A stretch of 64,000 nucleotides of DNA from Bacilli bacterium (GCA_017542465.1 JAFXXB010000014.1:1-64000); one strand, 5' to 3'. Numbered from the stretch's first letter, positions 45,089 through 55,164 are shown. Notes: a model not told the origin generated them from the letters alone. A program made the numbers and translations.

Positions 45089-45800
45089 ATTTTCCACATA
45101 ATCTATCTTTGCAATTTTGACATCTTAATGCACAGTTGGTTACTTCTAAGAATCTTTCAGGATGAACTGTACATGCAACTTCCCATATTATTAATACTAC
45201 AAATGATTGTAACACTAAAGTATAGGTAAATACTCCTGGAATAAATATTAATGGTGAGAACATCATAGCATGATCCCAATTGAATATCCTACATGTTGTA
45301 CAACATTTATTATGCATAAAGAATGTTCTGAATGGACACCAGATAACTACACATATAATATCACATACATAGAATGCAACTGAACATAATACAACTATTT
45401 GATATGAAATTGTTCCTGTAAAATATAATATACCTATATTACTAATTAATAATATCCATGCAATAGCTACAGATATTGAATCATTAGTTAACTTTTTCAT
45501 ATAATTTTTTACCATATTGATATCTAATCCTTTTAAGTCAGGTAAATATCTATGTTTTAAGAATTTTTGAGAACCTAATGGCCAATATTTAGGTACTTTA
45601 CATAATTGTAATATCATATCTATCATCCATATTACCCATAAAATATGAAGTGGAGAAAATTGTGTAAAGAAATTTAATCCTTTAACTACTTCAAATGTAT
45701 TTGGATAGAAGATAAATAATAATATAGATAATATAAATATTATAATTCTCATTATTAATCTTTGAACATATAGTATTCTAAATTTTGATTTTTTCTTCAT
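45087..45800 (-). CDS. Cys-rich polytopic membrane protein
   Basis: 237 residues from the ATG 7 nt after AGGAG; the longer frame from a GTG at 45821 includes the SD itself. Five to six hydrophobic helices (~18–35, 52–70, 113–130, 135–155, 180–200, 203–215) are seen. Cys motifs facing one side stand out: WCPF, KCCTTC before IFNWDHAMM, and a C-terminal CALRCQNCKDRLC cluster with the spacing of a metal or Fe–S site. No family named. Transcribed alone, opposite to its neighbours. Confidence 0.75.
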   Translation of the reverse strand: MKKKSKFRILYVQRLIMRIIIFILSILLFIFYPNTFEVVKGLNFFTQFSPLHILWVIWMIDMILQLCKVPKYWPLGSQKFLKHRYLPDLKGLDINMVKNYMKKLTNDSISVAIAWILLISNIGILYFTGTISYQIVVLCSVAFYVCDIICVVIWCPFRTFFMHNKCCTTCRIFNWDHAMMFSPLIFIPGVFTYTLVLQSFVVLIIWEVACTVHPERFLEVTNCALRCQNCKDRLCGK

Positions 45801-45862
45801 AAAAATACTCCTTAAACACACAATAATTATAACATAAATATAAATAATAATAAGTAATAAAT

Positions 45863-45891
45863 TTGCTGTTTATTGATAAATTTAGTATAAT
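45863..45891 (+). promoter_or_regulatory. Promoter of the HExxH peptidase gene
   Basis: TTGCTG, 17-nt spacer, perfect TATAAT, about 25 nt before the start codon. Confidence 0.65.
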
Positions 45892-45916
45892 AATACTCGT
45901 TCAAAGGGGAATTTAT

Positions 45917-46930
45917 ATGGATTTATTACATACAATAGTTGATAGTCATGTATTTAATAAAGGAAGTATTATTGGACTAATAATTGGTGTATTAGGTTCT
46001 TTTTTATACAAAAAATTAGATTCTTATGTTTATAGTGATGAATTTACTTATAAGATTAACAGAGTAAGAAAGATTAAGAAACCTATTAGAAAAAGAAATA
46101 ATACTGATAAATACTATTGTGATGATATAGATGATTTTAAAGAAGTCATAACAAATCATATTAAAAATGACTATTTAGTTAATTTCTATAATAATATAGA
46201 TTCTTTAAAAATAATAGATGATCCAAAGATATCTCGTAAAATGAACGAACAAGGTATAAGTGGAGAATATTTTTCTAAAAGCAATAAAATAAGAATAAAT
46301 GAATATTCATACTTTGATTCAACAGAACATGAAATGATGCATATGGCATCCAATAATAGAAGATTATTTAGTAAAAGTACAGGTTTTAGTCAATCAACAA
46401 AACCATTCTTATTCAAAAGTAGATTAATAGGTAATGGGTTAAATGAAGGTTATACTCAATTATTGACTGAGAGAATGTTTACTACATCATATGTATCTAC
46501 ATATCATTATTTAGCAGGTGTATGTGAATGTCTTGAAGATATACTTGGTAAAGATGCAATGGAAAAAAGTTATTTTAATGGTGATTTAAGGGGATTAATA
46601 AATGATTTATCTAATTATGCAGACCATGAAACTATATTAAGTCTAATTCAAGAAACTGATACATTACTATTTATAATATCTAGAAAAGATTTATATATAG
46701 ATGATTTATCTAGAAGCATTATCTTAATTAATCATTTATTAAATAAAATATACAAGAATAAAGTTTATAGAGATTGTATAGAAGGTAAAATAAGAGAAGA
46801 TGAAATTGATGAATTAACTAATGACTTTGGTAAATCTATAAACTCTAAAATTAGAATTAAAGATCGCCAATTAGCCATTATAAATAAAAGAACTGAAAAG
46901 TATTTAAATAAAGATGAAATGTTTTTATAA
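45917..46930 (+). CDS. Membrane-anchored HExxH metalloprotease-like protein
   Basis: 337 residues from the ATG 7 nt after AAAGGGGA; upstream in-frame codons overlap the promoter. One helix (~18–35, GSIIGLIIGVLGSFLY) anchors a soluble domain. HEMMH (His138, Glu139, His142) gives the zinc site and general base; NEGYT (Glu177), 35 residues later, is a plausible third ligand of gluzincin type. The C-terminal ~120 residues are helical and charged. It does not match a family I can name. The next gene follows after 23 nt and is probably co-transcribed. Confidence 0.7.
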   Translation: MDLLHTIVDSHVFNKGSIIGLIIGVLGSFLYKKLDSYVYSDEFTYKINRVRKIKKPIRKRNNTDKYYCDDIDDFKEVITNHIKNDYLVNFYNNIDSLKIIDDPKISRKMNEQGISGEYFSKSNKIRINEYSYFDSTEHEMMHMASNNRRLFSKSTGFSQSTKPFLFKSRLIGNGLNEGYTQLLTERMFTTSYVSTYHYLAGVCECLEDILGKDAMEKSYFNGDLRGLINDLSNYADHETILSLIQETDTLLFIISRKDLYIDDLSRSIILINHLLNKIYKNKVYRDCIEGKIREDEIDELTNDFGKSINSKIRIKDRQLAIINKRTEKYLNKDEMFL

Positions 46931-46953
46931 TATAATAAAAGGAGTTGCAATTT

Positions 46954-47574
46954 ATGTATAAAATACCAATTGAATATGTTAGAACAATAGTTGATAGTAA
47001 ACCTAAATCTAAAAGGTTTGTATTTTGGGATAAAGTATCGGTTGTTATCCTAATAATTATAATATTTTTTCCTATGATAATATTACCTATAATAGGAGCT
47101 TTATTAAATTTAGACTATATATATTTATTTTGTGCTTCTTGTTATCTTTTGATGATACCATTTGGTATATGGAATAGAGGAAGAGTGTATCGTGAATTCT
47201 TTAGAATTAAACATGGTGAAAAGTATTTTAAGATTGTTAATCTTGAAGCAGAATCACATTTAAAAGAATTAGAAAAAAAATCCGCATTAACTTGCATTGG
47301 CGAACCTACAGATGAATGGTTAAACTTTATATATAATTGGTTATATTTCTTTAATGCAATTGAAAAGGGTAAAATAGTAACAATATATACATATAAAGGA
47401 TCTTTAATTAAGAGTGCATTTAATGAGGAAAGACTAAGTGATAATGAACCATTTTTCACTATTGAACCAAACGATTATAATCCTCCTGAGGAAGAAAAAA
47501 CAAATTTTTACAGAACTCATTTTGATGTTGGTTGTAGATATTTAGATGATATAATAAATAATTTAAAACAATAA
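46954..47574 (+). CDS. Two-helix membrane protein, unknown
   Basis: 206 residues from the ATG 9 nt after AAGGAG; a TTG three codons earlier abuts the SD. Two hydrophobic helices (~27–48 and ~53–72) form a hairpin, followed by a cytoplasmic or extracellular domain of ~130 residues (RIKHGEKYFKIVNLEAESHLKEL, WLNFIYNWLYFFNAIEKGK). No family recognised. It shares the transcript of the HExxH protein and may be its partner; that is inference from spacing only. Confidence 0.7.
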   Translation: MYKIPIEYVRTIVDSKPKSKRFVFWDKVSVVILIIIIFFPMIILPIIGALLNLDYIYLFCASCYLLMIPFGIWNRGRVYREFFRIKHGEKYFKIVNLEAESHLKELEKKSALTCIGEPTDEWLNFIYNWLYFFNAIEKGKIVTIYTYKGSLIKSAFNEERLSDNEPFFTIEPNDYNPPEEEKTNFYRTHFDVGCRYLDDIINNLKQ

Positions 47575-47575
47575 A

Positions 47576-47605
47576 AACACAAGCTCAATGCTTGTGTTAT
47601 TTTTT
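47576..47605. terminator. Bidirectional terminator (membrane gene + / tRNA-Met -)
   Basis: AACACAAGC / GCTTGTGTT with a 5-nt loop. T-rich tails follow on both strands, so it ends the 206-residue gene and the leftward tRNA-Met transcript. Confidence 0.8.
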
Positions 47606-47608
47606 AAA

Positions 47609-47685
47609 TGGTAGCGACGGAGAGATTCGAACTCACGACCTACCGGGTATGAACCGGGTGCTCTAGCCAACTGAGCTACATCGCC
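47609..47685 (-). tRNA. tRNA-Met (CAT), elongator type
   Basis: Acceptor GGCGATG/CGTCGCT, anticodon loop TTCATAC (anticodon CAT), T-loop AGTTCGAATCT, encoded CCA. Acceptor and D arm resemble the Bacillus elongator tRNA-Met, and the initiator's unpaired 5' C is absent. The lowest anticodon-stem pair is a C·U mismatch. A lysidine-modified tRNA-Ile2 also has CAT and cannot be fully excluded. Confidence 0.9.
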
Positions 47686-47698
47686 ATGTACATGTAAA

Positions 47699-47727
47699 AT
47701 AATAACATATAAGATATTAAAAATCAA
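47699..47727 (-). promoter_or_regulatory. Promoter of tRNA-Met
   Basis: Minus strand: TTGATT, 17-nt spacer, TATTAT. As at tRNA-His, a CATGTACATG palindrome (47685–47694) spans the predicted start and touches the mature tRNA end. Confidence 0.6.
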
Positions 47728-47789
47728 CTAAAATTTTGATTTTTTATACCAATTATGATAGTATATATCCTTGTTAAAGGGGTGTTTTT

Positions 47790-49361
47790 ATGGGTTCTGT
47801 AGAGAATGTTAGAGATAACATGAGAGCTTATGATGTTATTAATCCAATCATCACATTTGATGGAGATGTAGCATTATCAGACATAACTGTACAAGGATAT
47901 GATAAGAAAAAGGATATATTTTATCTTAATGCTATTGAAGATCGTGGTGTAAATAGATATGAAGAATTCTTAAATAAATACTTTTATGAAAAATTAGAGT
48001 TAAATCTTTTAGGTAAAAGTAATTATAGTAGATTAAAACCTGTATTATTAACTTCAGGAAATAAAGATGGAAATGGAAGACATTTTAGATTTGATTATTA
48101 TTTATTAATATATAATTTATTAGAGGATAAATCTTTAAATCATCATTATGACACTAATAAATTATTAGAAGTTACTATGGATTATTTTAAGAATCAATTA
48201 AGAATAATTAATAGTTATTCTAGAAATAGATTAAACAGTGAAGCACCTAAATTTGTAGTTGCTAGATACTTACAAAGTAAAGGTTACCCAATTGGTAATA
48301 TTGATGAAATTAACTCTTTATCACTTGATGATATGAAGAAAGTTGATTTCTTAATTACTGATGGAGTATTAGAACAATTCACTAGAAATATTGAAAAAAT
48401 ATTAAGAATATTAAATAATGTAAAAAGAGAAATAGCAAAATCAGAAGAAAATGAAACTGGTGAATATCAAGATGAATTACAAACAGCATTTATGAATTGT
48501 TTTACTTATGATAAATTCTTAATGTGTTTTATGAAATTCGTTTTAGATAATAATAAAGAATATGTTAAACAAGGTAAGGGTATAGATAACTCTTTAATTG
48601 AATTAACTCAATTTGTTCATGTAGTTGATGAAAATAAAATTAAATACACTCCATCAATAAAAATATATGATGAAAGACAAAGAAAAGTAGTTAATTATAA
48701 CTTTAATAAATTAAGAGCAGATTATGAAATATTATATAGAAAGAATAAAGATGCTGCGCCAATTAGTCAAATATCATTTGAACAAGTTAAAAAGATGGGA
48801 TTATATCGTAATTCTGAAAAGATGGATAAATATAGAGAATTTATGTCTAAAGAAAATGAAAAAATAATAGAAACTGAATTTGAAATACTTGCACCTGGTA
48901 AAAAAATAGAAGATGTAAGAGGATATGCAGGTAATAAACCAAAGATTAATAATAAAAGTAATAAGAATGTAATTACTGATGAAGAAATAGAGTATAGAAG
49001 ATTTACATTAGAACAAACTAAGTGGGCTAGAAAAATTGTTGGTAGGGATAAGTTTGCAGGATATATAGGTTATATTTATCAAAATTGTTTAGTCTTATTT
49101 GAAAAGTTTGAAGAAAAGGGTGGATTAAAGAATAATGCCACTTATGTAATGAGTATTGATGACTTTGTTAAGTTCTTAGAGTTAATTAAATTAAGTAAAT
49201 CTGAGATAATAGATTATATATCTAATCCAAATAATAAAGACGTTAAAAGACTTTATCATAATGACACATGGGCAGATAGATTACAAGCTTTAATAGATGC
49301 AAAAGAAATAACTGATGATACAATCATGAAAGTTGAGTCATTACCATTAGGAAGAAAGTAA
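47790..49361 (+). CDS. Uncharacterised 523-residue soluble protein
   Basis: No family recognised. SD AAAGGGGTG. No signal peptide or membrane helix. Rich in Lys, Asn, Tyr and Glu; long helices predicted (~190–225, FTRNIEKILRILNNVKREI). Near the middle is a stretch of short strands (~270–305: LTQFVHVVDENKIKYTPSIKIYDE) and near 400–435 a charged segment (ITDEEIEYRRFTLEQTKWARKIVGRDKFAGYIGY). It stands alone with a terminator. Confidence 0.75.
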   Translation: MGSVENVRDNMRAYDVINPIITFDGDVALSDITVQGYDKKKDIFYLNAIEDRGVNRYEEFLNKYFYEKLELNLLGKSNYSRLKPVLLTSGNKDGNGRHFRFDYYLLIYNLLEDKSLNHHYDTNKLLEVTMDYFKNQLRIINSYSRNRLNSEAPKFVVARYLQSKGYPIGNIDEINSLSLDDMKKVDFLITDGVLEQFTRNIEKILRILNNVKREIAKSEENETGEYQDELQTAFMNCFTYDKFLMCFMKFVLDNNKEYVKQGKGIDNSLIELTQFVHVVDENKIKYTPSIKIYDERQRKVVNYNFNKLRADYEILYRKNKDAAPISQISFEQVKKMGLYRNSEKMDKYREFMSKENEKIIETEFEILAPGKKIEDVRGYAGNKPKINNKSNKNVITDEEIEYRRFTLEQTKWARKIVGRDKFAGYIGYIYQNCLVLFEKFEEKGGLKNNATYVMSIDDFVKFLELIKLSKSEIIDYISNPNNKDVKRLYHNDTWADRLQALIDAKEITDDTIMKVESLPLGRK

Positions 49362-49388
49362 TATTTTAATAATATTACTTTTCTTTTT
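49356..49388 (+). terminator. Terminator of the 523-residue gene
   Basis: Perfect AAGTAATATT / AATATTACTT stem, 5-nt loop, then TTCTTTTT. Confidence 0.8.
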
Positions 49389-49426
49389 GTTTATAATACT
49401 TTATACTATTACATGGGTGTATAGAT

Positions 49427-51187
49427 ATGAAAAAGTATGTACAAGCAGTTAATTATAATGTTAAACATATTTTTTATTATGAGTTAATACTTAAACTCAT
49501 AAGTTTTTTTGTATTTATTCCTTTATTTAAGTTTTTAAATAATTATATTATTTATAGATATAATATTAAATATATTACATTAGGTAGTTTAAGATATTTA
49601 TTAACTCATATATCATTTGATTTATTCTTAATATTATTCTTATTATTGCTATCTTTATATTTTATATTTGATTATACATCTATAATCTTAATAGTACATA
49701 AGGGATTAGATAAAGAGAAACTTAATTATTTAAATATCTTTAAAGAATCATTCATTAAAACTATTAAAGTATTTTTGCCTAAGAATATATTATTCTTACT
49801 ATATTCATTTGTATTGTTTGTATTTATTAATTTAGGTTTAGTATTAATAGCATTTAATTATATAGATTTCTTCAATATTATGTTAAATATGATATTTCAT
49901 GATGTTTTCAGTACTATTATATTCATTAATATTGCGTTATTATTAATATTTTTAACAATTATAGGTATATTTGGATTACATAATTATGTTATACATGATA
50001 TGAGTTTTATTGAATCATTTAGAAATAAAAACATATTTGTTAATATTAAAACAATCATATTGGTTCTTTTAAGAAAGATTATACCTTTTGCTTTAGTATT
50101 ATGTTATTTAATAGGATCAGCTGAATTATTCTTCTATATTAAGACTAATATAACAGGTAATTGGTTAAGTATATCTGAAGGATTAATTATTGCATCAATT
50201 GTTTTATTATTATTCTATTATTATATTAAAACAAATATTAATGATGTATTATTCTTATCTTGTTGTTATTATAAAAACACTAATGAGAAAGTATCTGTAT
50301 TTAAAGATAGAAACCAAATTAATAAGTATTATAAATATATTATGTTATTAGGAATAATTATAATTAATATAATATTTATAGTAATAATGTTTAATGTAAA
50401 TAATAATAAGATTAAATATAACTTTGTATATGACTTTCATGTTGATATAACAGGACATCGTGGAGCATTTAATTATGCACCAGAAAATACTATGGCATCA
50501 TTTGAAACAGCAAATGCAATGAATGTTCAATATATAGAATTAGATGTTCAACCAACTAAAGATGGATATATATTTGTTATGCATGATGCTTCTTTAAAAA
50601 GAACTTTAGGTATTAATAAAAAAGGGAAAAATGCAACATGGGCTGAAATAAATGATGTACCAGTTATATCTAATTTTCCAGAATATAAGAATGAAACAGT
50701 TCCTTTATTTGAAGATGTAATTAAATGGGCTAAGAATAAAGATTTTATTCTAAATATTGAGATTAAATCTGATTTTACAGACTATACATGGTTAGATCAA
50801 TTAATAGATATTATTCATAAATATAATTATCAAGATAAGTGTATAATAGCTTCATTTGATATTGATGCAATAAGAAGAATAAGATCATTGGATGAAACCA
50901 TTCCAATTGTATCATTAGGTAATTATTTTGTTGAATATGAAGGTGTTGATTATTATTCTATTAATTATACTTCAATATCATCTGATATGGTTAATTATGT
51001 TCATAGTAAAGGACAAAAGGTATTTGCTTGGACTGTAAATGATCCTGATATTGTTAGAAATATGATGAATATGAATGTAGATAATATAATTACTAATGAT
51101 CCACCTATGGTAAAAGAAGTAATCGATAATTATAAGAATAAGAATAAAGTAAATGAATTATTTAACTTTTTAAGTTATATATTTTAA
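49427..51187 (+). CDS. Membrane glycerophosphodiester phosphodiesterase
   Basis: 586 residues. The N-terminal ~330 residues hold about eight membrane helices in the arrangement of the GPDase_memb proteins. The C-terminal domain (~335–580) is a GDPD TIM barrel: ITGHRGAF and APENTMASF, then [18 protein letters not shown], which carry the catalytic His pair and metal-binding Glu/Asp, NIEIKSDF and [12 protein letters not shown]. It hydrolyses glycerophosphodiesters from phospholipid or lipoteichoic acid turnover. Monocistronic, followed by a terminator. Confidence 0.9.
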   Translation: MKKYVQAVNYNVKHIFYYELILKLISFFVFIPLFKFLNNYIIYRYNIKYITLGSLRYLLTHISFDLFLILFLLLLSLYFIFDYTSIILIVHKGLDKEKLNYLNIFKESFIKTIKVFLPKNILFLLYSFVLFVFINLGLVLIAFNYIDFFNIMLNMIFHDVFSTIIFINIALLLIFLTIIGIFGLHNYVIHDMSFIESFRNKNIFVNIKTIILVLLRKIIPFALVLCYLIGSAELFFYIKTNITGNWLSISEGLIIASIVLLLFYYYIKTNINDVLFLSCCYYKNTNEKVSVFKDRNQINKYYKYIMLLGIIIINIIFIVIMFNVNNNKIKYNFVYDFHVDITGHRGAFNYAPENTMASFETANAMNVQYIELDVQPTKDGYIFVMHDASLKRTLGINKKGKNATWAEINDVPVISNFPEYKNETVPLFEDVIKWAKNKDFILNIEIKSDFTDYTWLDQLIDIIHKYNYQDKCIIASFDIDAIRRIRSLDETIPIVSLGNYFVEYEGVDYYSINYTSISSDMVNYVHSKGQKVFAWTVNDPDIVRNMMNMNVDNIITNDPPMVKEVIDNYKNKNKVNELFNFLSYIF

Positions 51188-51212
51188 AAGTAAGTGTATA
51201 CTTACTTTTTTT
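51186..51212 (+). terminator. Terminator of the GDPD gene
   Basis: AAAGTAAGT / ACTTACTTT stem, 4-nt loop, T run. Confidence 0.8.
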
Positions 51213-51254
51213 ATTACTTTTATAAATGATATAATTAAACTAGGAGATGGTAAT

Positions 51255-52526
51255 ATGAGTAATATTAAAGATATATATGCAAGAGAAATAATAGATTCAC
51301 GTGGAAATCCTACAATTGAAGTAGAAGTAACTCTTGAGTCAGGAGGATTTGGTGTTGGTATGGTACCATCTGGTGCATCAACTGGTGAAAGAGAAGCTTT
51401 AGAATTAAGAGATGGAGATAATAATCGTTTTAAAGGAAAAGGTGTATTAACTGCAGTTAATAATGTTAATAATATATTAAGACAAGAATTAATTGGTATG
51501 GACGCATCTAATCAAGAAGCAATAGATAATAAACTATTAGAGCTTGATGGAACACCATTTAAGAAAAAATATGGAGCTAATGCTATATTAGGTATATCAT
51601 TAGGAGTTGCTCATGCGATGGCTAATGAATTGAGAATTCCTTTATATGAATATTTAAATAAATCAGATAAATATAAATTACCTATACCTATGATGAATGT
51701 TCTTAATGGTGGAGCACATTCTGATGCACCTATTGATTTCCAAGAGTATATGATTGTGCCACATGGTGCACCAAGTTTTAAAGAAGCAGTTCGTATGTCA
51801 TCTGAAGTATTCCATACATTAAAAAGTATATTAAAGAAAGATGGTTATTCTACAGCTGTAGGTGATGAAGGTGGATTTGCACCAAACTTAGCTAATAATG
51901 AAGAACCATTAAAATATATAGTAAAAGCAATAGAAGAAGCTGGATATACTCCTTCAAAAGATTTTTCTATCGCATTAGATGTTGCTGCTTCAGAATTCTA
52001 TAATAATGAAACTGGAATGTATGAATTAACTAAGAGTAATGAAGGAACTAAAACAACTGATGAGATGATTAATTATTTAATTGATTTAGTTAATAAATAT
52101 CCTATTATATCTATTGAAGATGGATTAGGAGAAAGAGATTGGGATGGATGGAAGAAGTTTACTGATCTTATGAAAGATAAAATACAAATAGTAGGAGATG
52201 ACTTGTTTGTAACTAATCCATCAATTTTAAAAGAAGGTATAGAAAAAGGTATAGCTAATTCTATATTAATTAAAGTAAATCAAATAGGAACATTAACTGA
52301 AACTATAAAAGCTATTAAAATGGCAAATGAAGCAGGTTATACTGCTGTTGTATCTCATAGATCAGGTGAAACTGAAGATACTACAATTGCTCATATAGCT
52401 GTAGCATTCTCAACCGGACAAATAAAAACAGGATCAATGAGTAGAACAGACAGAATAGCCAAATATAATGAATTAATTAGAATAGAAGATAGATTAAAAG
52501 ATAGATGCTATTATCCAACAAAATAG
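51255..52526 (+). CDS. eno: Enolase
   Basis: 423 residues, close to the usual ~430. Converts 2-phosphoglycerate to phosphoenolpyruvate in glycolysis. Family marks: [70 protein letters not shown] and the SHRSGETED loop. SD is TAGGAGATGG. The usual glycolytic neighbours (gap, pgk, tpiA, gpmI) are absent and the gene stands alone here. Confidence 0.97.
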   Translation: MSNIKDIYAREIIDSRGNPTIEVEVTLESGGFGVGMVPSGASTGEREALELRDGDNNRFKGKGVLTAVNNVNNILRQELIGMDASNQEAIDNKLLELDGTPFKKKYGANAILGISLGVAHAMANELRIPLYEYLNKSDKYKLPIPMMNVLNGGAHSDAPIDFQEYMIVPHGAPSFKEAVRMSSEVFHTLKSILKKDGYSTAVGDEGGFAPNLANNEEPLKYIVKAIEEAGYTPSKDFSIALDVAASEFYNNETGMYELTKSNEGTKTTDEMINYLIDLVNKYPIISIEDGLGERDWDGWKKFTDLMKDKIQIVGDDLFVTNPSILKEGIEKGIANSILIKVNQIGTLTETIKAIKMANEAGYTAVVSHRSGETEDTTIAHIAVAFSTGQIKTGSMSRTDRIAKYNELIRIEDRLKDRCYYPTK

Positions 52527-52604
52527 TATTGTACATTTGTTTGTATAATGATATGATATTATTGTATTAATTAATAACCTACGTTAGTACATTTATAACT
52601 TTTA

Positions 52605-52635
52605 AACCCCCGATTCTTTTCGGGGGCTTTTTTTA
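52605..52635 (+). terminator. Strong terminator after eno
   Basis: CCCCCGA / TTCGGGGG, by far the most G+C-rich stem in the window, followed by seven T. It lies ~80 nt after the eno stop; the intervening stretch holds only A/T-rich sequence. Confidence 0.9.
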
Positions 52636-52657
52636 TTATTTAAGGGAGGTTTTGTAT

Positions 52658-53518
52658 ATGGAAAAAATAATAAAGAATGAATTGAATTTTGATGAAAAAA
52701 TATACGAGATTGGAGGAAAACAAGTAATGTTTGATGTAGATTTAGCTGAAATATATCAAGTCGAAACAAAAAGAATTAATGAAGCAGTTAAAAATAATCC
52801 AGATAAGTTTCCTGAAAGATATATATTTAAAATATCAAATGAAGAGTATCATAATTTGAAGTCGAAATTTTCGACTTCAAGTATGAAGTATTCCTATGGG
52901 GGTTCTAGAAAAGCTCATATTGCATTCACAGAGCAAGGTATTTATATGCTTGCAACCATATTAAAGAGTAAAGTAGCAGCAAGAGTTACTTTAAATATTA
53001 TGGATATGTTTGTAGCAATGCGTAATGTTGTATCTAAAGAACTGGTAAATAGTAGGATTCTATTAGATCATGAAGATAGATTATTAAAACTAGAAGAAGC
53101 TTTTGATTCATATAAGGAAAATAATAATCAATTGTTCTTTAATGGACAAATATATGATGCTTATTCAAAGATTCTTAAGATATTTAATAAAGCTAAAGAT
53201 AATTTGATAATAATAGATTCTTATGCCGACAAGGATACTTTAGATATTATTAAAGATGTTAATGTGAATGCTATTCTGATTACTACACCAAGACTATTAA
53301 AGAAAAGAGATATTGATAAATATAATGAGCAATATAATAATTTGAAGATTGTGATTAATAAAACTTTTCATGACAGATACTTTATTATTGATAATAGAAC
53401 TGTTTATCATTGTGGTACTTCTATTAATAAAATTGGTGGTAAAACATTTAGTATCAATATTCTCGATGATAGAGATGTTGCTAATAACTTGATAGATAGA
53501 GTTCAAACTATGTTATAA
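52658..53518 (+). CDS. ORF6N (KilA-N-like) protein with C-terminal PLD-like domain
   Basis: 286 residues from the ATG 7 nt after GGGAGGT. The N-terminal ~115 residues match the ORF6N domain found in phage and bacterial regulators (VMFDVDLAEIYQVETKRINEAVKNN … FTEQGIYMLATILKS). A helical linker (~125–165) leads to a C-terminal domain (~165–285) with HDRYFIID (His238, Arg240, Asp245) and YHCGTSI, resembling one half-site of the phospholipase D/HKD fold with Arg in place of Lys. DNA binding is likely from the ORF6N part; nuclease activity is uncertain. An ORF6N gene next to a tRNA hints at past phage-related acquisition. Confidence 0.8.
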   Translation: MEKIIKNELNFDEKIYEIGGKQVMFDVDLAEIYQVETKRINEAVKNNPDKFPERYIFKISNEEYHNLKSKFSTSSMKYSYGGSRKAHIAFTEQGIYMLATILKSKVAARVTLNIMDMFVAMRNVVSKELVNSRILLDHEDRLLKLEEAFDSYKENNNQLFFNGQIYDAYSKILKIFNKAKDNLIIIDSYADKDTLDIIKDVNVNAILITTPRLLKKRDIDKYNEQYNNLKIVINKTFHDRYFIIDNRTVYHCGTSINKIGGKTFSINILDDRDVANNLIDRVQTML

Positions 53519-53530
53519 TAATTATGTGAT

Positions 53531-53604
53531 TGTCCCATGGTCAAGTGGTAAGACGTCTGACTCTGGATCAGAAGTCCAAGGTTCGAACCCTTGTGGGACA
53601 ACCA
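53531..53604 (+). tRNA. tRNA-Gln (CTG)
   Basis: Acceptor TGTCCCA/TGGGACA, anticodon loop CTCTGGA (anticodon CTG), T-loop GGTTCGAACCC, encoded CCA. It reads only CAG, so a TTG isoacceptor must be elsewhere; CAA is by far the commoner codon in these genes. Confidence 0.95.
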
Positions 53605-53666
53605 TTTTATTATTTACTTTATTTAATATAAGTGTAATAATATATAACTAAATAAAGGGTGGTTAT

Positions 53667-54956
53667 ATGTTTAAAGAAAATATATATGAATTAATTATTA
53701 AATATCCTAATTTAAATGATAATATATTACATAAATATGGATATTCTGATAATGATATTAAGAACTTTGTAAAACGTAATATTATTGTTAAATTTGGAGA
53801 TGTATATGTTGTTAATAATGTTGATGATTTAATGAAATATTACAATACTATATCTAGAACAAGAGATTATGCAAAACAAGCTAAAATATTAGATCTAGTA
53901 TTAAGTATTCAACCTAATTATTATAATGTGTTGAAACAAAGATTCTTTGTTTCAATTAAATTAGGAGATAATGAGACTGCTTTATATTGCTTCAAGAAAA
54001 TATACAATAGAAGTATGAGAACATGCTTTTTTGATACTAAATTACAATTATATTTATTATCAAAACTAATTGATGTTGGTGAATTAAATAAAGATTTAAT
54101 TGGTATTGAGTTAAAGGATATTAGAATACCTGATAAAGATACAAGATATCAAGATAAAGAAAGAAAAAATATATCGAGAGCTAAAATATTAAATAATGAA
54201 TTTGAAGAAGCTTATGATATGATTTATAGTGAAGATGGATATGATAAGAAATTAACTTTCCAAGAACTTATTATTGTTTCTTTATTAAATAGAGTAGTAT
54301 CTAAATATAAGAATGGACATAATTATATCGAGTGTATACAACAAGGTAGATATCAAGATGCCTTAGTGTCATTAAATAAGAAAGATTATCCAACTTATTA
54401 TGATCAATTGGTTAAGAAATTATTAGAATTCTATCTTAATCCTCCAGATCAAATTTTTATTGAATATGATCACCCAGAAGGATTATGGGAATCTATTGAA
54501 TCAAATGACTTCAGAGCAGCCTATGATTTGAATGAAAAATACAATAAAGATAAAGGTATTGATGATGAAACATCACCAATCACTATACTATTAACTGAAA
54601 TAATGAATATGTTAGATTTATACATCAATTATGGTGAGAATCCAGATGATGAAGAATATTATCAAGTATATTATATTTCTCATTTACTTGATTTGGGATA
54701 TACATTTAAAGGTGCATTAGAAATATCTGGTTTTAGTGATGAAATAAAGAACTTTATATCCTTAATATATGCAAAAGAAGCTTTTAGATTAGGACATTAT
54801 AAAACAGGTAATTATTTCTTATATAATTGCTATAAAAAGAGTAAAGAAGATGGTTCTACTCAAGAGTTATATGATGAAATAGTAAATAATTATAATGAAC
54901 TTGTATATAGTCAACCAATTTTATCAAAAGCTCTTACAATGCCTAAAAACAAATAA
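53667..54956 (+). CDS. Uncharacterised helical-repeat protein, 429 residues
   Basis: No family recognised. SD GGGTGG. No export signal. The sequence reads as stacked amphipathic helices with TPR-like pairs: YAKQAKILDLVLSIQPNYYNVL, ETALYCFKKIYNRS, ISRAKILNNEFEEAYDMIY, FRAAYDLNEKYNKDKG, YAKEAFRLGHYKTGNYFLYNCYKKS. TPR-type proteins mediate protein–protein contacts. Stands alone; context gives no partner. Confidence 0.75.
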   Translation: MFKENIYELIIKYPNLNDNILHKYGYSDNDIKNFVKRNIIVKFGDVYVVNNVDDLMKYYNTISRTRDYAKQAKILDLVLSIQPNYYNVLKQRFFVSIKLGDNETALYCFKKIYNRSMRTCFFDTKLQLYLLSKLIDVGELNKDLIGIELKDIRIPDKDTRYQDKERKNISRAKILNNEFEEAYDMIYSEDGYDKKLTFQELIIVSLLNRVVSKYKNGHNYIECIQQGRYQDALVSLNKKDYPTYYDQLVKKLLEFYLNPPDQIFIEYDHPEGLWESIESNDFRAAYDLNEKYNKDKGIDDETSPITILLTEIMNMLDLYINYGENPDDEEYYQVYYISHLLDLGYTFKGALEISGFSDEIKNFISLIYAKEAFRLGHYKTGNYFLYNCYKKSKEDGSTQELYDEIVNNYNELVYSQPILSKALTMPKNK

Positions 54957-54959
54957 TTC

Positions 54960-54988
54960 TTGCTATAAATAGCATTATTTGTTATAAT
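54960..54988 (+). promoter_or_regulatory. Promoter of the 49-residue gene
   Basis: TTGCTA, 17-nt spacer, perfect TATAAT, ~25 nt before the ATG. Close to consensus. Confidence 0.7.
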
Positions 54989-55014
54989 TAATAAGCGAAG
55001 TGGAGGTTTAGCTC

Positions 55015-55164
55015 ATGAGAACATTAAAAAAACATTTACCAGAAGGAGTAAAAAAGACTTTTGGAATCGTTAAAGGACATAAAGTTAAATTAGTAAGCAT
55101 CGATGCTTATAATGAAAAGAAGAAAAAAGAACAAGTCAAAAAAGCAGCTAAAGCATCTAAGTAG
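55015..55164 (+). CDS. 49-residue Lys-rich basic protein
   Basis: ATG 8 nt after TGGAGGT opens 49 codons: MRTLKKHLPEGVKK, a short beta-like core (TFGIVKGHKVKLVSIDAY) and a Lys/Glu/Ala helix tail. It has a near-consensus promoter and its own terminator, so it is a deliberate gene. The basic tail suggests nucleic-acid or ribosome binding, but no family is recognised. Confidence 0.7.
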   Translation: MRTLKKHLPEGVKKTFGIVKGHKVKLVSIDAYNEKKKKEQVKKAAKASK

